Below, one piece after another: positions 7,905 through 16,294 of a stretch of 46,864 bases of DNA. The position numbers and the translations under genes were made by a program. The notes under the pieces are model-generated. The model worked only from the letters and a program-made list of their open reading frames with translations, was not told where the DNA came from and did no database searches. Source of the stretch: Brevundimonas sp. (lineage in GTDB: Bacteria > Pseudomonadota > Alphaproteobacteria > Caulobacterales > Caulobacteraceae). The number at the start of each line of letters is the position of its first letter. Position 1 is the first letter of the stretch. The stretch is taken from positions 1-46,864 of the forward strand of contig SCVB01000036.1 of NCBI GenBank assembly GCA_004296955.1. The letters are read 5' to 3'.

Positions 7905-8887
7905 GCGGCGATCTCGTCGGGCTGGAGGGCGGTAAGGGGATTGAGGACGTCGTGCAGGGCGCGGCCGACCAGCTCGCGCTCCTTCAGGAAGGCGTCGTGG
8001 CCGAAGATGGAGGGGGCCTCGATCAGGCGGCGCAGGTTGGGGGCGCGGGCGGCCAGTTCGCGGCTGTCGGCGATCGGGACCAGGGCGTCCGAGGTGAAGC
8101 CGATGACGGTCAGGGGGCATCGGATGGATCGCGGATCGATGCTGTGGCGGTCGAGGGAATCCGACAGGCTGATCCAGCGATCGGCGCTGGTCGCGTCGGC
8201 GTAGGCCTCGCCGCGGGCGATCAGATAGTCGCAGACCGGCCAGGTCCCGCCGGCCGCCGGAGGCGGGGACTGGCTGAAGCGCAGGTCGAACTCCTCGGCG
8301 GTGCGATAGGTGGTCATGGCCAGCTGGCGGGCGAGGGCGATCCCCTCCGCCTCGCGGCCGGCGTCGCGGGCGAAGGCCAGCAGGCGGCGCTGCACCCCGC
8401 GCACGGCGGTGGCCGCCGGATGGGCGCGGTGCGCGGCGGAGATGATCGCCAGCTCGCCGATGCGCCCGGGAAAGGCCGCCGCGAAGGCCAGGCCGATGCA
8501 GCCACCGTAGGAGGCGCCGATGAAGGCGTGGACGCGGCGCTCGCCCAGGGCGTCCAGCAGCAGGGCCAGCAGCCGCGCCTGGTCGAGGGTGGTGATGGTG
8601 ACGCCGGGGTCGTCCCGGCCGGGCAGAAGATCGAAGGCCAGAACGCGGACCCGGTTCAGGTCCACCGGGCCAGCCGCCTTGACCGCCCAGGGCCACCACC
8701 GGGTGACGAAACGGCCGCTGGAGATGCCGCCGGAGACGACGACCAGCGGCGCGTCGTCGGGACCGTGCAGCCGCCCGACGACCTGCATGGCCGCCAGCCG
8801 CTGGCCGGACTCCAGCCGGAAATCGTCGGGGATGGAGGCGCGGACGTCGCGTCCGGGGATCTCGTCAGGGTGTTCGATGGACGCCAC
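7901..8887 (-). CDS. metX: Homoserine O-acyltransferase, MetX alpha/beta-hydrolase type
   Basis: The 328-aa protein has the MetX alpha/beta-hydrolase layout. VVVSGGISSGRF near residue 50 forms the oxyanion region, Ser126 in GASYGG is the nucleophile, and Asp267 (TSDALVP) and His297 (FGHDAFLKE) complete the triad. It transfers an acetyl or succinyl group from acyl-CoA to homoserine; MetX homologues use either, and I cannot assign the donor here. The GTG start at 8887 is chosen because GGAG stands at a good distance upstream. The leader between the riboswitch and this start is about 100 bases. It is the first gene of the operon. Confidence 0.88.
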   Translation of the reverse strand: MASIEHPDEIPGRDVRASIPDDFRLESGQRLAAMQVVGRLHGPDDAPLVVVSGGISSGRFVTRWWPWAVKAAGPVDLNRVRVLAFDLLPGRDDPGVTITTLDQARLLALLLDALGERRVHAFIGASYGGCIGLAFAAAFPGRIGELAIISAAHRAHPAATAVRGVQRRLLAFARDAGREAEGIALARQLAMTTYRTAEEFDLRFSQSPPPAAGGTWPVCDYLIARGEAYADATSADRWISLSDSLDRHSIDPRSIRCPLTVIGFTSDALVPIADSRELAARAPNLRRLIEAPSIFGHDAFLKERELVGRALHDVLNPLTALQPDEIAA

Positions 8888-8949
8888 GGTCCGCTCCGCT
8901 CTCGCTCAGCGAAACCGATGGGGCGAACCAATTCGTGCGTGACAGACCC

Positions 8950-8993
8950 GTGAAGTCAGCCGGACCCCGGACGTGAGGGGGCCGTCGCTTCAC
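8950..8993 (-). promoter_or_regulatory. Candidate expression platform of the SAM-I riboswitch
   Basis: On the minus strand GTGAAG (8993-8988) can pair with CTTCAC (8955-8950), with an inner CCCC/GGGG stem. The outer stem begins at the last base of aptamer helix P1, so the two compete slightly. No U-tract follows, so this is not a plain terminator, and the ribosome site of metX is not inside it. A 13-codon frame (ATG at 8997, TGA at 8956) starts inside the P1 3' strand and spans the hairpin. The mechanism is not resolved. Confidence 0.4.
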
Positions 8994-9112
8994 TCATCTC
9001 TCGCGGCTTCCGGGGAGGCCTCGCAGGAGTTGGCACCATCTCCGGGACTGGGAAGTCCCGGAAGGTTGCCCCGGCGTCAAAGGGCCTATCCCTCAGCCGG
9101 TCTTGATGAGCG
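8991..9112 (-). promoter_or_regulatory. SAM-I (S-box) riboswitch aptamer
   Basis: Read on the minus strand the region carries the SAM-I core in order: CTCATCAAGA (P1 and first junction), GAGGGA, GGCCC, GGGCAACC, a strong P3 helix (CCGGGAC/GTCCCGG), GGTGCCAACTCC, a P4 arm (GCGAGGC/GCCGCGA) and the P1 closing strand GAGATGAG. P1 pairs CTCATC (9110-9105) with GATGAG (8998-8993). The element is about 100 bases upstream of the metX start, exactly where SAM feedback on methionine genes is expected. High SAM should reduce expression of metX-metB-hom. Confidence 0.93.
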
Positions 9113-9117
9113 CCCTT

Positions 9118-9146
9118 ACGGTGGCGGACGCTTCCCGCGACGTCAA
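9118..9146 (-). promoter_or_regulatory. Candidate promoter of the metX-metB-hom operon
   Basis: On the minus strand TTGACG (9146-9141) is followed after 17 bases by a weak CACCGT. This would place the transcript start near 9112, the first base of the riboswitch P1 helix. The -35 match is good and the -10 is poor. Confidence 0.35.
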
Positions 9147-9178
9147 TCCCCCTTGTTGCACTGCGAAACCGGGCGCCG

Positions 9179-10618
9179 TCAGCCCTCGTTCCAGCCGCCC
9201 GCCAGGGCCTTGAACAGGGCGATCTGGTAGGTGGTGACGAGGGCGTCCGAGGCCGCCAGCTGGGCGTCGGCCGACGCCAGGGTCCGCTCGGCGTCGAGTA
9301 CGGACAGGAAGCTGTCGGCGCCGGCTTCGAAGCGCAGACGCGACAGCCGGGCGGCCGTGGCCGCATGGTCGCGCGCCGCCTGCAGGGCCGTCTGGCGATC
9401 CAGCTCATGGGCGTAGTCGGACAGGGCCGTTTCGGTCTCCTGCAGGGCGACCAGCACCGTCTGGTCGAAATTGGCGAGGGCGGCCCGGGACAGGGCGTCG
9501 GCCCGCTCCACCCGCGCGCGGCTGACTCCGGGATTGACGAAGGACCAGCTGATCAACGGCCCGAGGCTGAAGCGGAAATTGTCCTCCTCGCCCAGATCGG
9601 CGATGTCCAGCGCGGTCGAACCGGCCGAGGCCCCCAGGCTGATGGTCGGATAGAGGTTGGCGACCGCCACATTGACGCGCGCCGCCGCCGCCGCGAGCTG
9701 GCGCTCGGCCTGACGAACGTCGGGGCGGCGGGCCAGAAGGGTCGCGCCGTCGCCGACCGGAATCGGCTGTGAAAGCTGGGGCGGCCGGAGGCAGGTCCGC
9801 GCGGCCTCCGAGGCCTCGGCCGGCGTTCGCCCCGTCAGGGTCGCCAGCCGGAACAGGGCGCCGTCGCGCTGGGCGCGCAGCGGCGGAAGGCTGGCCCGGC
9901 TGGACTCCAGCGCCGAGCGCGCCCGGGCCGTGTCCAGACCATTGCCGGAGCCGGCATCCTGCAACCGCCGGGTCAGATCGGCCGTGCTCGACTGAAGCGC
10001 GATGGTGCGCTCGGCCACGGCGATCCGGGCGTTGGCGGAACAGGCGTCGGCATAGGCGCGGGCGGTCTCGGCGACGACCGAAACCCGGACGATGTCGAGG
10101 GCGGCCTCGGTGGCGTCGGCGTCGGCGCGGGCGGCGCGGACGGCGGCGGCGACCCGGCCCCACAGATCGATTTCATAGCTGACGTCCAGACCTGCGTCCC
10201 AGGTCTCGACCTCATCCTGGGCGCCGGCGGGCGCGCCGCCGCCAGGCTGGATCGAACTCGCCGACGCCCGGCTCCAGGTCCCGGAGGCGCCGGCGGTCAG
10301 CCGGGGCAGCCGCCCGCCGCGGGTCTCGTTCAGGGTGGCCCGGACAGCCTGCAGGTTGGCGGCTGCGGCCTGCAGTTCGTTGTTCTCGGTCAGGGCCTGA
10401 CCGATCAGGGCGTCCAGGGCGGGGTCGTCATACAGCCGCCACCAGTCGTCGCGCGCCGCCGAGGTTGTCACGGCGGGGGTCCCGGCGCCGACGAAGGCGC
10501 CCGACGCCGAGGGGGGAAGGGCGGCGTCGGGCGCTCCCGGCCCGACCGCGCACGACGCCAGGGCAAGCGAGGCGAAGGCGGTTGCGGTCAGGAAGGGGAG
10601 GGGGGAACGGATCGTCAT
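9179..10618 (-). CDS. Outer membrane efflux lipoprotein of RND system (NodT/OprM type)
   Basis: The 479-aa protein begins with a signal peptide ending in a lipobox, ALASC, so it is probably an outer-membrane lipoprotein. It carries two repeats of the TolC/OprM efflux domain: WWRLYDDPALDALI followed by coiled helices, and a second half with RPDVRQAERQLAAA and LYPTISLGASAG. It is the exit duct for the pump encoded directly upstream. Its ATG overlaps the pump's TGA by one base (TGATG), so the two are coupled. It is the last gene of the operon and is followed by the methionine operon promoter. Substrates cannot be predicted. Confidence 0.92.
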   Translation of the reverse strand: MTIRSPLPFLTATAFASLALASCAVGPGAPDAALPPSASGAFVGAGTPAVTTSAARDDWWRLYDDPALDALIGQALTENNELQAAAANLQAVRATLNETRGGRLPRLTAGASGTWSRASASSIQPGGGAPAGAQDEVETWDAGLDVSYEIDLWGRVAAAVRAARADADATEAALDIVRVSVVAETARAYADACSANARIAVAERTIALQSSTADLTRRLQDAGSGNGLDTARARSALESSRASLPPLRAQRDGALFRLATLTGRTPAEASEAARTCLRPPQLSQPIPVGDGATLLARRPDVRQAERQLAAAAARVNVAVANLYPTISLGASAGSTALDIADLGEEDNFRFSLGPLISWSFVNPGVSRARVERADALSRAALANFDQTVLVALQETETALSDYAHELDRQTALQAARDHAATAARLSRLRFEAGADSFLSVLDAERTLASADAQLAASDALVTTYQIALFKALAGGWNEG

Positions 10619-13600
10619 CAGGCGTCTCCCGACCGGGGCGTCGCGGGCGCCGGGTCGGCGTCATGCGGCGGCAGGCCGTGGGTGGCGGGTGCGGCGTGCG
10701 GCCGCTGCGGGATCTTCGAGGCGGCCCAGCGGCTGACCACATAGAAGACCGGGGTGAAGACCAGGCCGAACAGGGTCACGCCCAGCATGCCCGAGAAGAC
10801 GGCGGTGCCCAGCGACTGGCGCATCTCGGCGCCGGGGCCCGTGGCCAGCATCAGCGGCACGACGCCGAAGATGAAGGCGAACGAGGTCATCAGGATCGGG
10901 CGCAGACGGATCCGCGCCGCCTTGATGGCTGCATCCCAGCGGTTCAGCCCCTCGTCCTCCTCGGCCTGTTTGGCGAACTCCACGATCAGGATGGCGTTCT
11001 TGGCCGCGAGCGCGATCAGCACCACCAGCCCGATCTGGACCAGGATATTGTTGTCCAGCCCGCGGATGCCGATGCCGAGCATGGCCGCGAGCACGCACAT
11101 CGGCACGATCAGCACCACCGCCATCGGCAGGGTGAAGGCCTCGTACTGGGCGGCCAGCACCAGGAAGACGAAGACCACGGCCATCAGGAAGACCAGGGTG
11201 GTCCCGCCCGACGAGGCCTTCTCCTGCAGCGCCAGTCCGGTCCATTCGTACGAGAAGCCGGGCGGCAGGGCCTGGGCGGCCATGCCCTCCATCGCCTCCA
11301 GCGCCTGGCCGGATGACACGCCGGGCGCCGCCTGGCCCTGGAGCTCGGACGCCGGGAACAGGTTGTAGCGCACCACCCGCGCAGGGCCGGAATCGTCTCT
11401 CAGGGTCGCCACCGAACCGATCGGCGCCATGGCCCCGGAGGCGGTGCGGACCTTCAGGTTGGCGATGTCGGCGACGTCGTCGCGGGAAGCCGGCTCCGCC
11501 TGCGCCGTGACCCGGAAGGTGCGGCCCAGATAGTTGAAGTCGTTGATGTAGGACGAGCCCAGATAGATGCCCAGCGTCTCGAACACGTCGTTCGGCTGGA
11601 TGCCCATCATCAGGGCCCTGTCGCGGTCGATGTCGGCCGAGATGCGGGGCGAGCCGGTGTTGTAGGTCGAGAACACCTGCTGCACCTGCGCAGGCGACTG
11701 GGCGGCTGCGCCCATCATGGCGAAGGTGGCGCCTTCCAGTCCGCGATAGCCGGCGCCGCTGCGGTCCTGCACCATCATCTGGAAGCCGTTGCCATTGCCC
11801 AGACCCTGGACCGCGGGCGGGGCGATGACGAAGATGTTGGCGTCCTCGATGCCGAAGGTCGCGCCGGTGATGGCGCCGGCCAGGGCGACCGCCGACTGTT
11901 CGGCGTTGCGATGATCGAATTCGTCCAGGCGCACGAAGATGGTCGCGGCGTTCGAGCCGAACGAGAAGCTGGTGCCGTCCAGGCCGGCGAAGGCCACGGT
12001 CCCGTCCACGCCCTCGGTCTTTTCGATGATGTCGCGGGCCCGGCCCATCACCGCCTCGGTCCGCTCCAGCGACGAGCCCGGGGGCAGCTGGATGACGCCG
12101 ATCAGATAGCCCTGGTCCTGGTCGGGGATGAAGCCGGTCGGGGTGTCCACCACACGCCAGGCGGTCAGTGCCAGCAGGGCGACATAGACGGCCAGCACCA
12201 CGCCCGCCGTCCGCACCAGACGGGCGGTCAGCCGGCCGTATTTGTCGGACAGCCAGTCGAAGCCCTCGTTGAAGCGGCGTCCGGCCCAGCCGCCGTAGTA
12301 GGCGGCCGTTCCCATAAGTCCGGGCTTGCGCGCGGGCTCGCCATGCATGTCGTGCGGCTTCAGCAGCACCGCCGCCATGGCCGGCGACAGCGTCAGCGAC
12401 ACCAGCAGCGAGATGACCGAGGCCGAGGCGATGGTCACGGCGAACTGCTGGTAGAAGATGCCGGGAATGCCGGGCACGAAGGCGGTCGGCACGAACACCG
12501 CCACCAGCACCAGGCCGATGGCGATCAGGGCCCCGGACACTTCCTTCATCGACCGGTAGGCGGCCTCCTTGGGCGTCAGCCCCATGCGGATGTAGCGCTC
12601 GACGTTCTCGACCACGACGATGGCGTCGTCGACGACGATGCCGATGGCCAGGACGAGGCCGAACAGCGACAGCGAGTTGATCGAATAGCCCAGGCCCAGC
12701 AGCACGGCGAAGGTGCCGACCAGCGAGACCGGGATGGCCACGATCGGGATGATCGCCGCCCGCCATGTCTGCAGGAAGACGATGACCACCAGCACCACCA
12801 GCAGCATGGCCTCGAAGACCGTGTGCTGCACCGCCTCGACGGATTCGGCGACGAATTCGGTCGGGTTATAGGGCACCGAGATGGCCATGCCGGCCGGCAG
12901 TTCGGCGCGCACCGCATCGATCTCGGCCTGGACCAGGGCGGCGGTCTCCAGCGCATTGGCGCCGGGCTGCTGCTGGATCGCGAGGGCGACGCCCGGCTGG
13001 CCGTCGAAATAGCCACGGATGCCATAGTCCTGGGACCCCAGCTCGACGCGCGCCACGTCGCGGACGCGCGTGGTGCGACCCTCGGCGTCCGTCTTGATGA
13101 CGATGTCGCTGAACTGGTCCGGATCGCTGAGGCGCGACTGCACCTGAACCGGCAGCTGGAAGGCCGCGGCGTTGGTGGGGAAGGGCGGCTGGCCGATGGC
13201 GCCGGCGGCGGCCGAACTGTTCTGGCCGCGCAGGGCGCCGACGATTTCCTGCGCCGTCAGATTGCGCGCGGCGGCCTTGCCGGGGTCGATCCAGACCCGC
13301 ATCGAATAGTTGCCGCCGCCGAACACCTGCACCGCGCCGACGCCGTCGAGACGCAGCATCCGGTCGCGGATCACCGAGTTGGCGTAGTTGCCGATATAGT
13401 CGTTGGCCAGGCTGCGATCGGGCGAGGTCAGGCCGATGATCAGCAGGAAGTCCTGCTGCTGCTTGTTCACCGTCACGCCGATCTGGCGCACGGGCTCGGG
13501 CAGGCGGGGCTCGGCCAGGGCGACCCGGTTCTGGACCAGCACCTGGGCCGCATCCAGATCCGTGCCCGGCTCGAAGGTGACGGTGATGGTCGCCACCCCG

Positions 13601-13860
13601 TCCGAGGTCGAGGAGGACGAGATGTAGAGCATGCGCTCGACGCCGTTGACCTCCTGCTCGATCGGCGCGGCCACGGTCTCGGCCATGGTCTCGGCCGAGG
13701 CGCCCGGATAGGCGGCGGTGACCGCGATCGTCGGCGGCGCGATCTCCGGATACTGCGACAGCGGCAGCAGCGGATAGGCGAATACGCCCAGAAGGGTGAT
13801 GAACACCGAGATCACGGCCGCGAAGATCGGCCGGTCGATGAAGAAGCGGGAAATGTTCAT
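10618..13860 (-). CDS. RND multidrug efflux permease (HAE1/AcrB family)
   Basis: At 1080 aa it has the normal length for a hydrophobe/amphiphile RND pump. The N-terminus MNISRFFIDRPIFA is the family's first membrane-entry helix. The proton-relay pair Asp-Asp is in GIVVDDAIVVVENVER (about residue 410), and the relay lysine is in AAKNAILIVEFA in the last third. Two halves with six membrane helices and a large periplasmic loop each are evident. It extrudes drugs from the periplasm or inner leaflet using the proton gradient, as a trimer with the adaptor and duct genes flanking it. The C-terminal tail is Pro/Ala-rich and likely disordered. It starts 7 bases after the adaptor gene. Confidence 0.95.
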   Translation of the reverse strand: MNISRFFIDRPIFAAVISVFITLLGVFAYPLLPLSQYPEIAPPTIAVTAAYPGASAETMAETVAAPIEQEVNGVERMLYISSSSTSDGVATITVTFEPGTDLDAAQVLVQNRVALAEPRLPEPVRQIGVTVNKQQQDFLLIIGLTSPDRSLANDYIGNYANSVIRDRMLRLDGVGAVQVFGGGNYSMRVWIDPGKAAARNLTAQEIVGALRGQNSSAAAGAIGQPPFPTNAAAFQLPVQVQSRLSDPDQFSDIVIKTDAEGRTTRVRDVARVELGSQDYGIRGYFDGQPGVALAIQQQPGANALETAALVQAEIDAVRAELPAGMAISVPYNPTEFVAESVEAVQHTVFEAMLLVVLVVIVFLQTWRAAIIPIVAIPVSLVGTFAVLLGLGYSINSLSLFGLVLAIGIVVDDAIVVVENVERYIRMGLTPKEAAYRSMKEVSGALIAIGLVLVAVFVPTAFVPGIPGIFYQQFAVTIASASVISLLVSLTLSPAMAAVLLKPHDMHGEPARKPGLMGTAAYYGGWAGRRFNEGFDWLSDKYGRLTARLVRTAGVVLAVYVALLALTAWRVVDTPTGFIPDQDQGYLIGVIQLPPGSSLERTEAVMGRARDIIEKTEGVDGTVAFAGLDGTSFSFGSNAATIFVRLDEFDHRNAEQSAVALAGAITGATFGIEDANIFVIAPPAVQGLGNGNGFQMMVQDRSGAGYRGLEGATFAMMGAAAQSPAQVQQVFSTYNTGSPRISADIDRDRALMMGIQPNDVFETLGIYLGSSYINDFNYLGRTFRVTAQAEPASRDDVADIANLKVRTASGAMAPIGSVATLRDDSGPARVVRYNLFPASELQGQAAPGVSSGQALEAMEGMAAQALPPGFSYEWTGLALQEKASSGGTTLVFLMAVVFVFLVLAAQYEAFTLPMAVVLIVPMCVLAAMLGIGIRGLDNNILVQIGLVVLIALAAKNAILIVEFAKQAEEDEGLNRWDAAIKAARIRLRPILMTSFAFIFGVVPLMLATGPGAEMRQSLGTAVFSGMLGVTLFGLVFTPVFYVVSRWAASKIPQRPHAAPATHGLPPHDADPAPATPRSGDA

Positions 13861-13867
13861 GGCCGGA

Positions 13868-15070
13868 TCAGTCGACCGACGACAGGCTGTTGGCGAAGGT
13901 GGCGCTGGACGCCGGGGCCGACCGGGTGACCGGCGCCTGTTGCGGCGGCGGGGCGACGGGACGGATCTGCCCGTTGCGGGCCTGGACCTTCATGCCGGGG
14001 CCCTGGATGCGCTGGACGCCGTTGATGATGACGCGATCGGTGCGCGCCAGTCCTGAACGGACGACCCTCAGGCCGTCGACCAGCGGTCCCAGCTCCACCG
14101 GCTTCGGCGCCACCGAGCCGTCCGCGGCGACGACATAGACGATGCGCCGGGCCTGGTCGGTGGCGATGCTCGCATCGGGCACCAGCATGGCGTCGTAGGT
14201 TCCGGCGCCGGCCAGCCGGGCCTGGCCGAACATGCCCGGCTTGAGGAAGCCGTCGGCGTTGGGGATCAGCGCCCGCAGGCGGACCACGCCCGAGGCGGCG
14301 TCCACCGCATTGTCGGTGAAGTCGAGCGTGCCGGAGCGGCTGAAGTCGGACTCGTCCTGCAGCCGCACCTGGATCGGCGCGGCGCCGTTGCGGGCCTGCC
14401 GCTGGTATTTCAGCAGCACGGCTTCGGAGCCGTCGAAGACGAAGTGGATCGGGGCGCTCGAGACCACGGTGGTCAGCACGTCCGCCGCCGACGAGCCGCC
14501 GGCGACCAGATTACCCGCATCGACCCGGCGGTCGGACACCCGGCCCGAGATCGGGGCGGTGACGCGGGTGAACTCCAGGTCCAGCTGGCGGGCGCGGACA
14601 TTGGCGTTGGCCGCCGCGATGGCCGCCTCGGCGGTCTGCAGGGCGCCGCGCCGGGTGTCGACCTCGGCCTGGGACACGGCCTCCGAAGCCAGAAGGAGTT
14701 CGGACCGCGCCAGCTCGCTGCGGGCCAGGGCAAGTTGCGCCTGGGCCTGCGACAGTTGCGCGCGGGCCGAGGCCAGCGCCGCCTGGGCCGGCCGCGGGTC
14801 GAGACTGAACAAAAGCTGGCCGCGACGCACATAGTCGCCGTCGCGGAAATGGACGCCCGAGATGTAGCCGCCGACCCGGGCGCGCACCTCGACCGACTGG
14901 GTCGCCTCGAACCGGCCGGTGAACTCGTCCCAGTCCTGCACGGCCCGCACCAGCGGCACGGCGACGGTCACCGAGGGCGCCGGCGGCGCCTGGGCCTCGC
15001 TTCGCTGGGAGCAGCCATACAGCACGGTCGTCATGAGGACGGCCGCGGCCACGATCTTCGCGGTGCGCAT
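13868..15070 (-). CDS. RND efflux periplasmic adaptor (membrane fusion lipoprotein)
   Basis: The start at 15070 (MRTAKIVAAAV) gives a signal peptide with lipobox LYGC at Cys20, as in MexA/AcrA; longer in-frame starts would run through the promoter. The 400-aa protein shows the expected order: lipoyl half with ARVGGYISGVHFRDGDYVRRGQ, a long alpha-hairpin rich in Ala/Gln (about 90-160), the second lipoyl half with TRVTAPISGRV, the beta-barrel domain and a membrane-proximal domain. A Pro/Ser-rich tail follows. It bridges the pump and the outer-membrane duct. As first gene of the operon it is controlled from the spacer shared with the TetR gene. Confidence 0.93.
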   Translation of the reverse strand: MRTAKIVAAAVLMTTVLYGCSQRSEAQAPPAPSVTVAVPLVRAVQDWDEFTGRFEATQSVEVRARVGGYISGVHFRDGDYVRRGQLLFSLDPRPAQAALASARAQLSQAQAQLALARSELARSELLLASEAVSQAEVDTRRGALQTAEAAIAAANANVRARQLDLEFTRVTAPISGRVSDRRVDAGNLVAGGSSAADVLTTVVSSAPIHFVFDGSEAVLLKYQRQARNGAAPIQVRLQDESDFSRSGTLDFTDNAVDAASGVVRLRALIPNADGFLKPGMFGQARLAGAGTYDAMLVPDASIATDQARRIVYVVAADGSVAPKPVELGPLVDGLRVVRSGLARTDRVIINGVQRIQGPGMKVQARNGQIRPVAPPPQQAPVTRSAPASSATFANSLSSVD

Positions 15071-15121
15071 CGAAATTGAATCCCTGTCTTGTCGACGCGG
15101 CGATCGGGGAGGAAGCCGGTA

Positions 15122-15137
15122 GTCAACGCCCGGTGAC
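15122..15137 (+). promoter_or_regulatory. Candidate TetR operator, distal copy
   Basis: GTCAACGCCCGGTGAC keeps the outer GTCA/TGAC arms and inner CG steps of the better site at 15160-15179. The two centres are 40 bases apart. It lies between the adaptor gene start and the TetR gene. Confidence 0.45.
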
Positions 15138-15159
15138 TTAATGGTGATTGCGGTTTTGC

Positions 15160-15179
15160 TTGTCAACGGCCGATGACAA
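15160..15179 (+). promoter_or_regulatory. Candidate TetR operator, proximal copy
   Basis: TTGTCAACGGCCGATGACAA matches its own reverse complement at 18 of 20 positions. It lies in the divergent spacer between the efflux operon and the TetR gene. It covers an in-frame ATG (15173) that would otherwise be taken as the TetR start. A repressor bound here would block both directions. Confidence 0.6.
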
Positions 15180-15217
15180 AGCCATATGGATTTTGGGGCT
15201 TTTGCGGAGATCACAAA

Positions 15218-15787
15218 TTGTTTTGCCACGTCGCGCCCCGGCCCCGGAATGCCGAGGCGACACGCGCCGCGATCCTGACCGCCGCCCGCGAACGGTTCGC
15301 GCGCGAAAGCTATGACGACGTCGGCATGCGCGACATCGCCGGCGACGTCGGCGTCGATGCGGCCCTGGTGTCCCGGTATTTCGGGTCCAAGGAAGACCTG
15401 TTCACGGCCGTGCTGGACAGCTGCGAGAACGGGGCCGAGCTGATGGAGGGCGACCGCGCCGACTTCGGCCGCCGCGTGGCGCATGAGGCGATCTATGAAG
15501 CCAAGAGCGAAAGCAAGCTCAAGGGCCTGCTGGTCCTGCTGCGCTCGGTCGGCTCAACCAAGGCCATGGAGCTGGTTCAGCGCACGGGCAATGAGCGCTT
15601 CTTCAACCCCTTCGCCGAATGGGTCGGCGGTCCGGACGGCGCCGTGCGCGCCCGGCTGGCCGCCGCCTTCGTCATGGGCATGGCGGTCAGCCGCGAGATC
15701 ACCGGCGGCTTCGGCCTGACCGCCGAGGAATGCAAGGAGATGCACCGGCGAATGGCCCGCATCCTCCAAGGCATTATCGACGGCTGA
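15218..15787 (+). CDS. TetR-family repressor, probable local regulator of the efflux operon
   Basis: I choose the TTG at 15218, with GGAG at 15206-15209, over the ATG at 15173, which has no ribosome site and lies inside a palindrome. The resulting 189-aa protein starts just before the HTH. That domain (about 10-60) contains AILTAARERFARESYDDVGMRDIA and the recognition helix ending ALVSRYFGSKEDLF. The remainder is the helical ligand-binding domain, not similar to any family I can name. The gene is divergent to a complete RND operon with two palindromes between them. This is the usual arrangement of an AcrR-like repressor released by the pump's substrate. Confidence 0.88.
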   Translation: MFCHVAPRPRNAEATRAAILTAARERFARESYDDVGMRDIAGDVGVDAALVSRYFGSKEDLFTAVLDSCENGAELMEGDRADFGRRVAHEAIYEAKSESKLKGLLVLLRSVGSTKAMELVQRTGNERFFNPFAEWVGGPDGAVRARLAAAFVMGMAVSREITGGFGLTAEECKEMHRRMARILQGIIDG

Positions 15788-15809
15788 CACCGGTCTCCGC
15801 CGCCGGCGC

Positions 15810-16244
15810 TCAGTCCCGCGGCCGGAATTTCCGGATCACGCCCGAGAAGGTCATCAGGATGCGCTCGCCCGCATTGATCTGGCCGCGCACGAAGATCAGG
15901 CTCTTGCCCGCGCGCACCACCTCGCCCGTGGCCTCGACCAGTTCGCCGACATAGGCGCCGTCGATGAAGGTGGAATCCAGCGACACCGTCACCCCCGAGG
16001 CTCCCTCCATCTCCTGGTAGGCGGTCTGGAACAGGGCGATGTCGGCGAAGGTCATCAGACAGCCGCCGTGCATCCGGTCGCCGGCGTTCATATGTTTGGG
16101 CTCGGCCCGGAAGGCGCAGCGCATCCGCCCGTCCGGATCCGGCTTGAAATAGAACGGTCCCACCACCTGGTCGAAGGTGCCGTGCAGGTCGTACATCTGC
16201 CAGCCGGCGAACTCGCCCTCCGTCACCGTCACCTTCTGAACCAT
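15810..16244 (-). CDS. PaaI-family hotdog thioesterase
   Basis: The 144-aa protein is a single hotdog domain. The segment NAGDRMHGGCLMTFADIALF (residues about 54-73) matches the HGG plus helix signature of PaaI-type acyl-CoA thioesterases, in which a backbone amide near the HGG motif and an acidic residue in the central helix act. It most likely hydrolyses an acyl-CoA. Substrate and pathway cannot be told. It converges on the TetR gene and is divergent to the DUF3253 gene with about 50 bases between starts. Confidence 0.85.
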   Translation of the reverse strand: MVQKVTVTEGEFAGWQMYDLHGTFDQVVGPFYFKPDPDGRMRCAFRAEPKHMNAGDRMHGGCLMTFADIALFQTAYQEMEGASGVTVSLDSTFIDGAYVGELVEATGEVVRAGKSLIFVRGQINAGERILMTFSGVIRKFRPRD

Positions 16245-16294
16245 CGTTCGCGCTCCGCCTTACTATCGCTCTCGCAATGCAGCATATAGGCGCG

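Noticed and set aside
11911-13929. A 672-codon open frame antisense to the RND pump
   Set aside because: Translation is dominated by His/Gln/Gly/Asp repeats that mirror the codon bias of the pump gene.
15785-15798. A further TGACACCGGT half-site at the TetR stop codon
   Set aside because: It overlaps the stop codon at a convergent junction and has no promoter nearby; the second half does not match.
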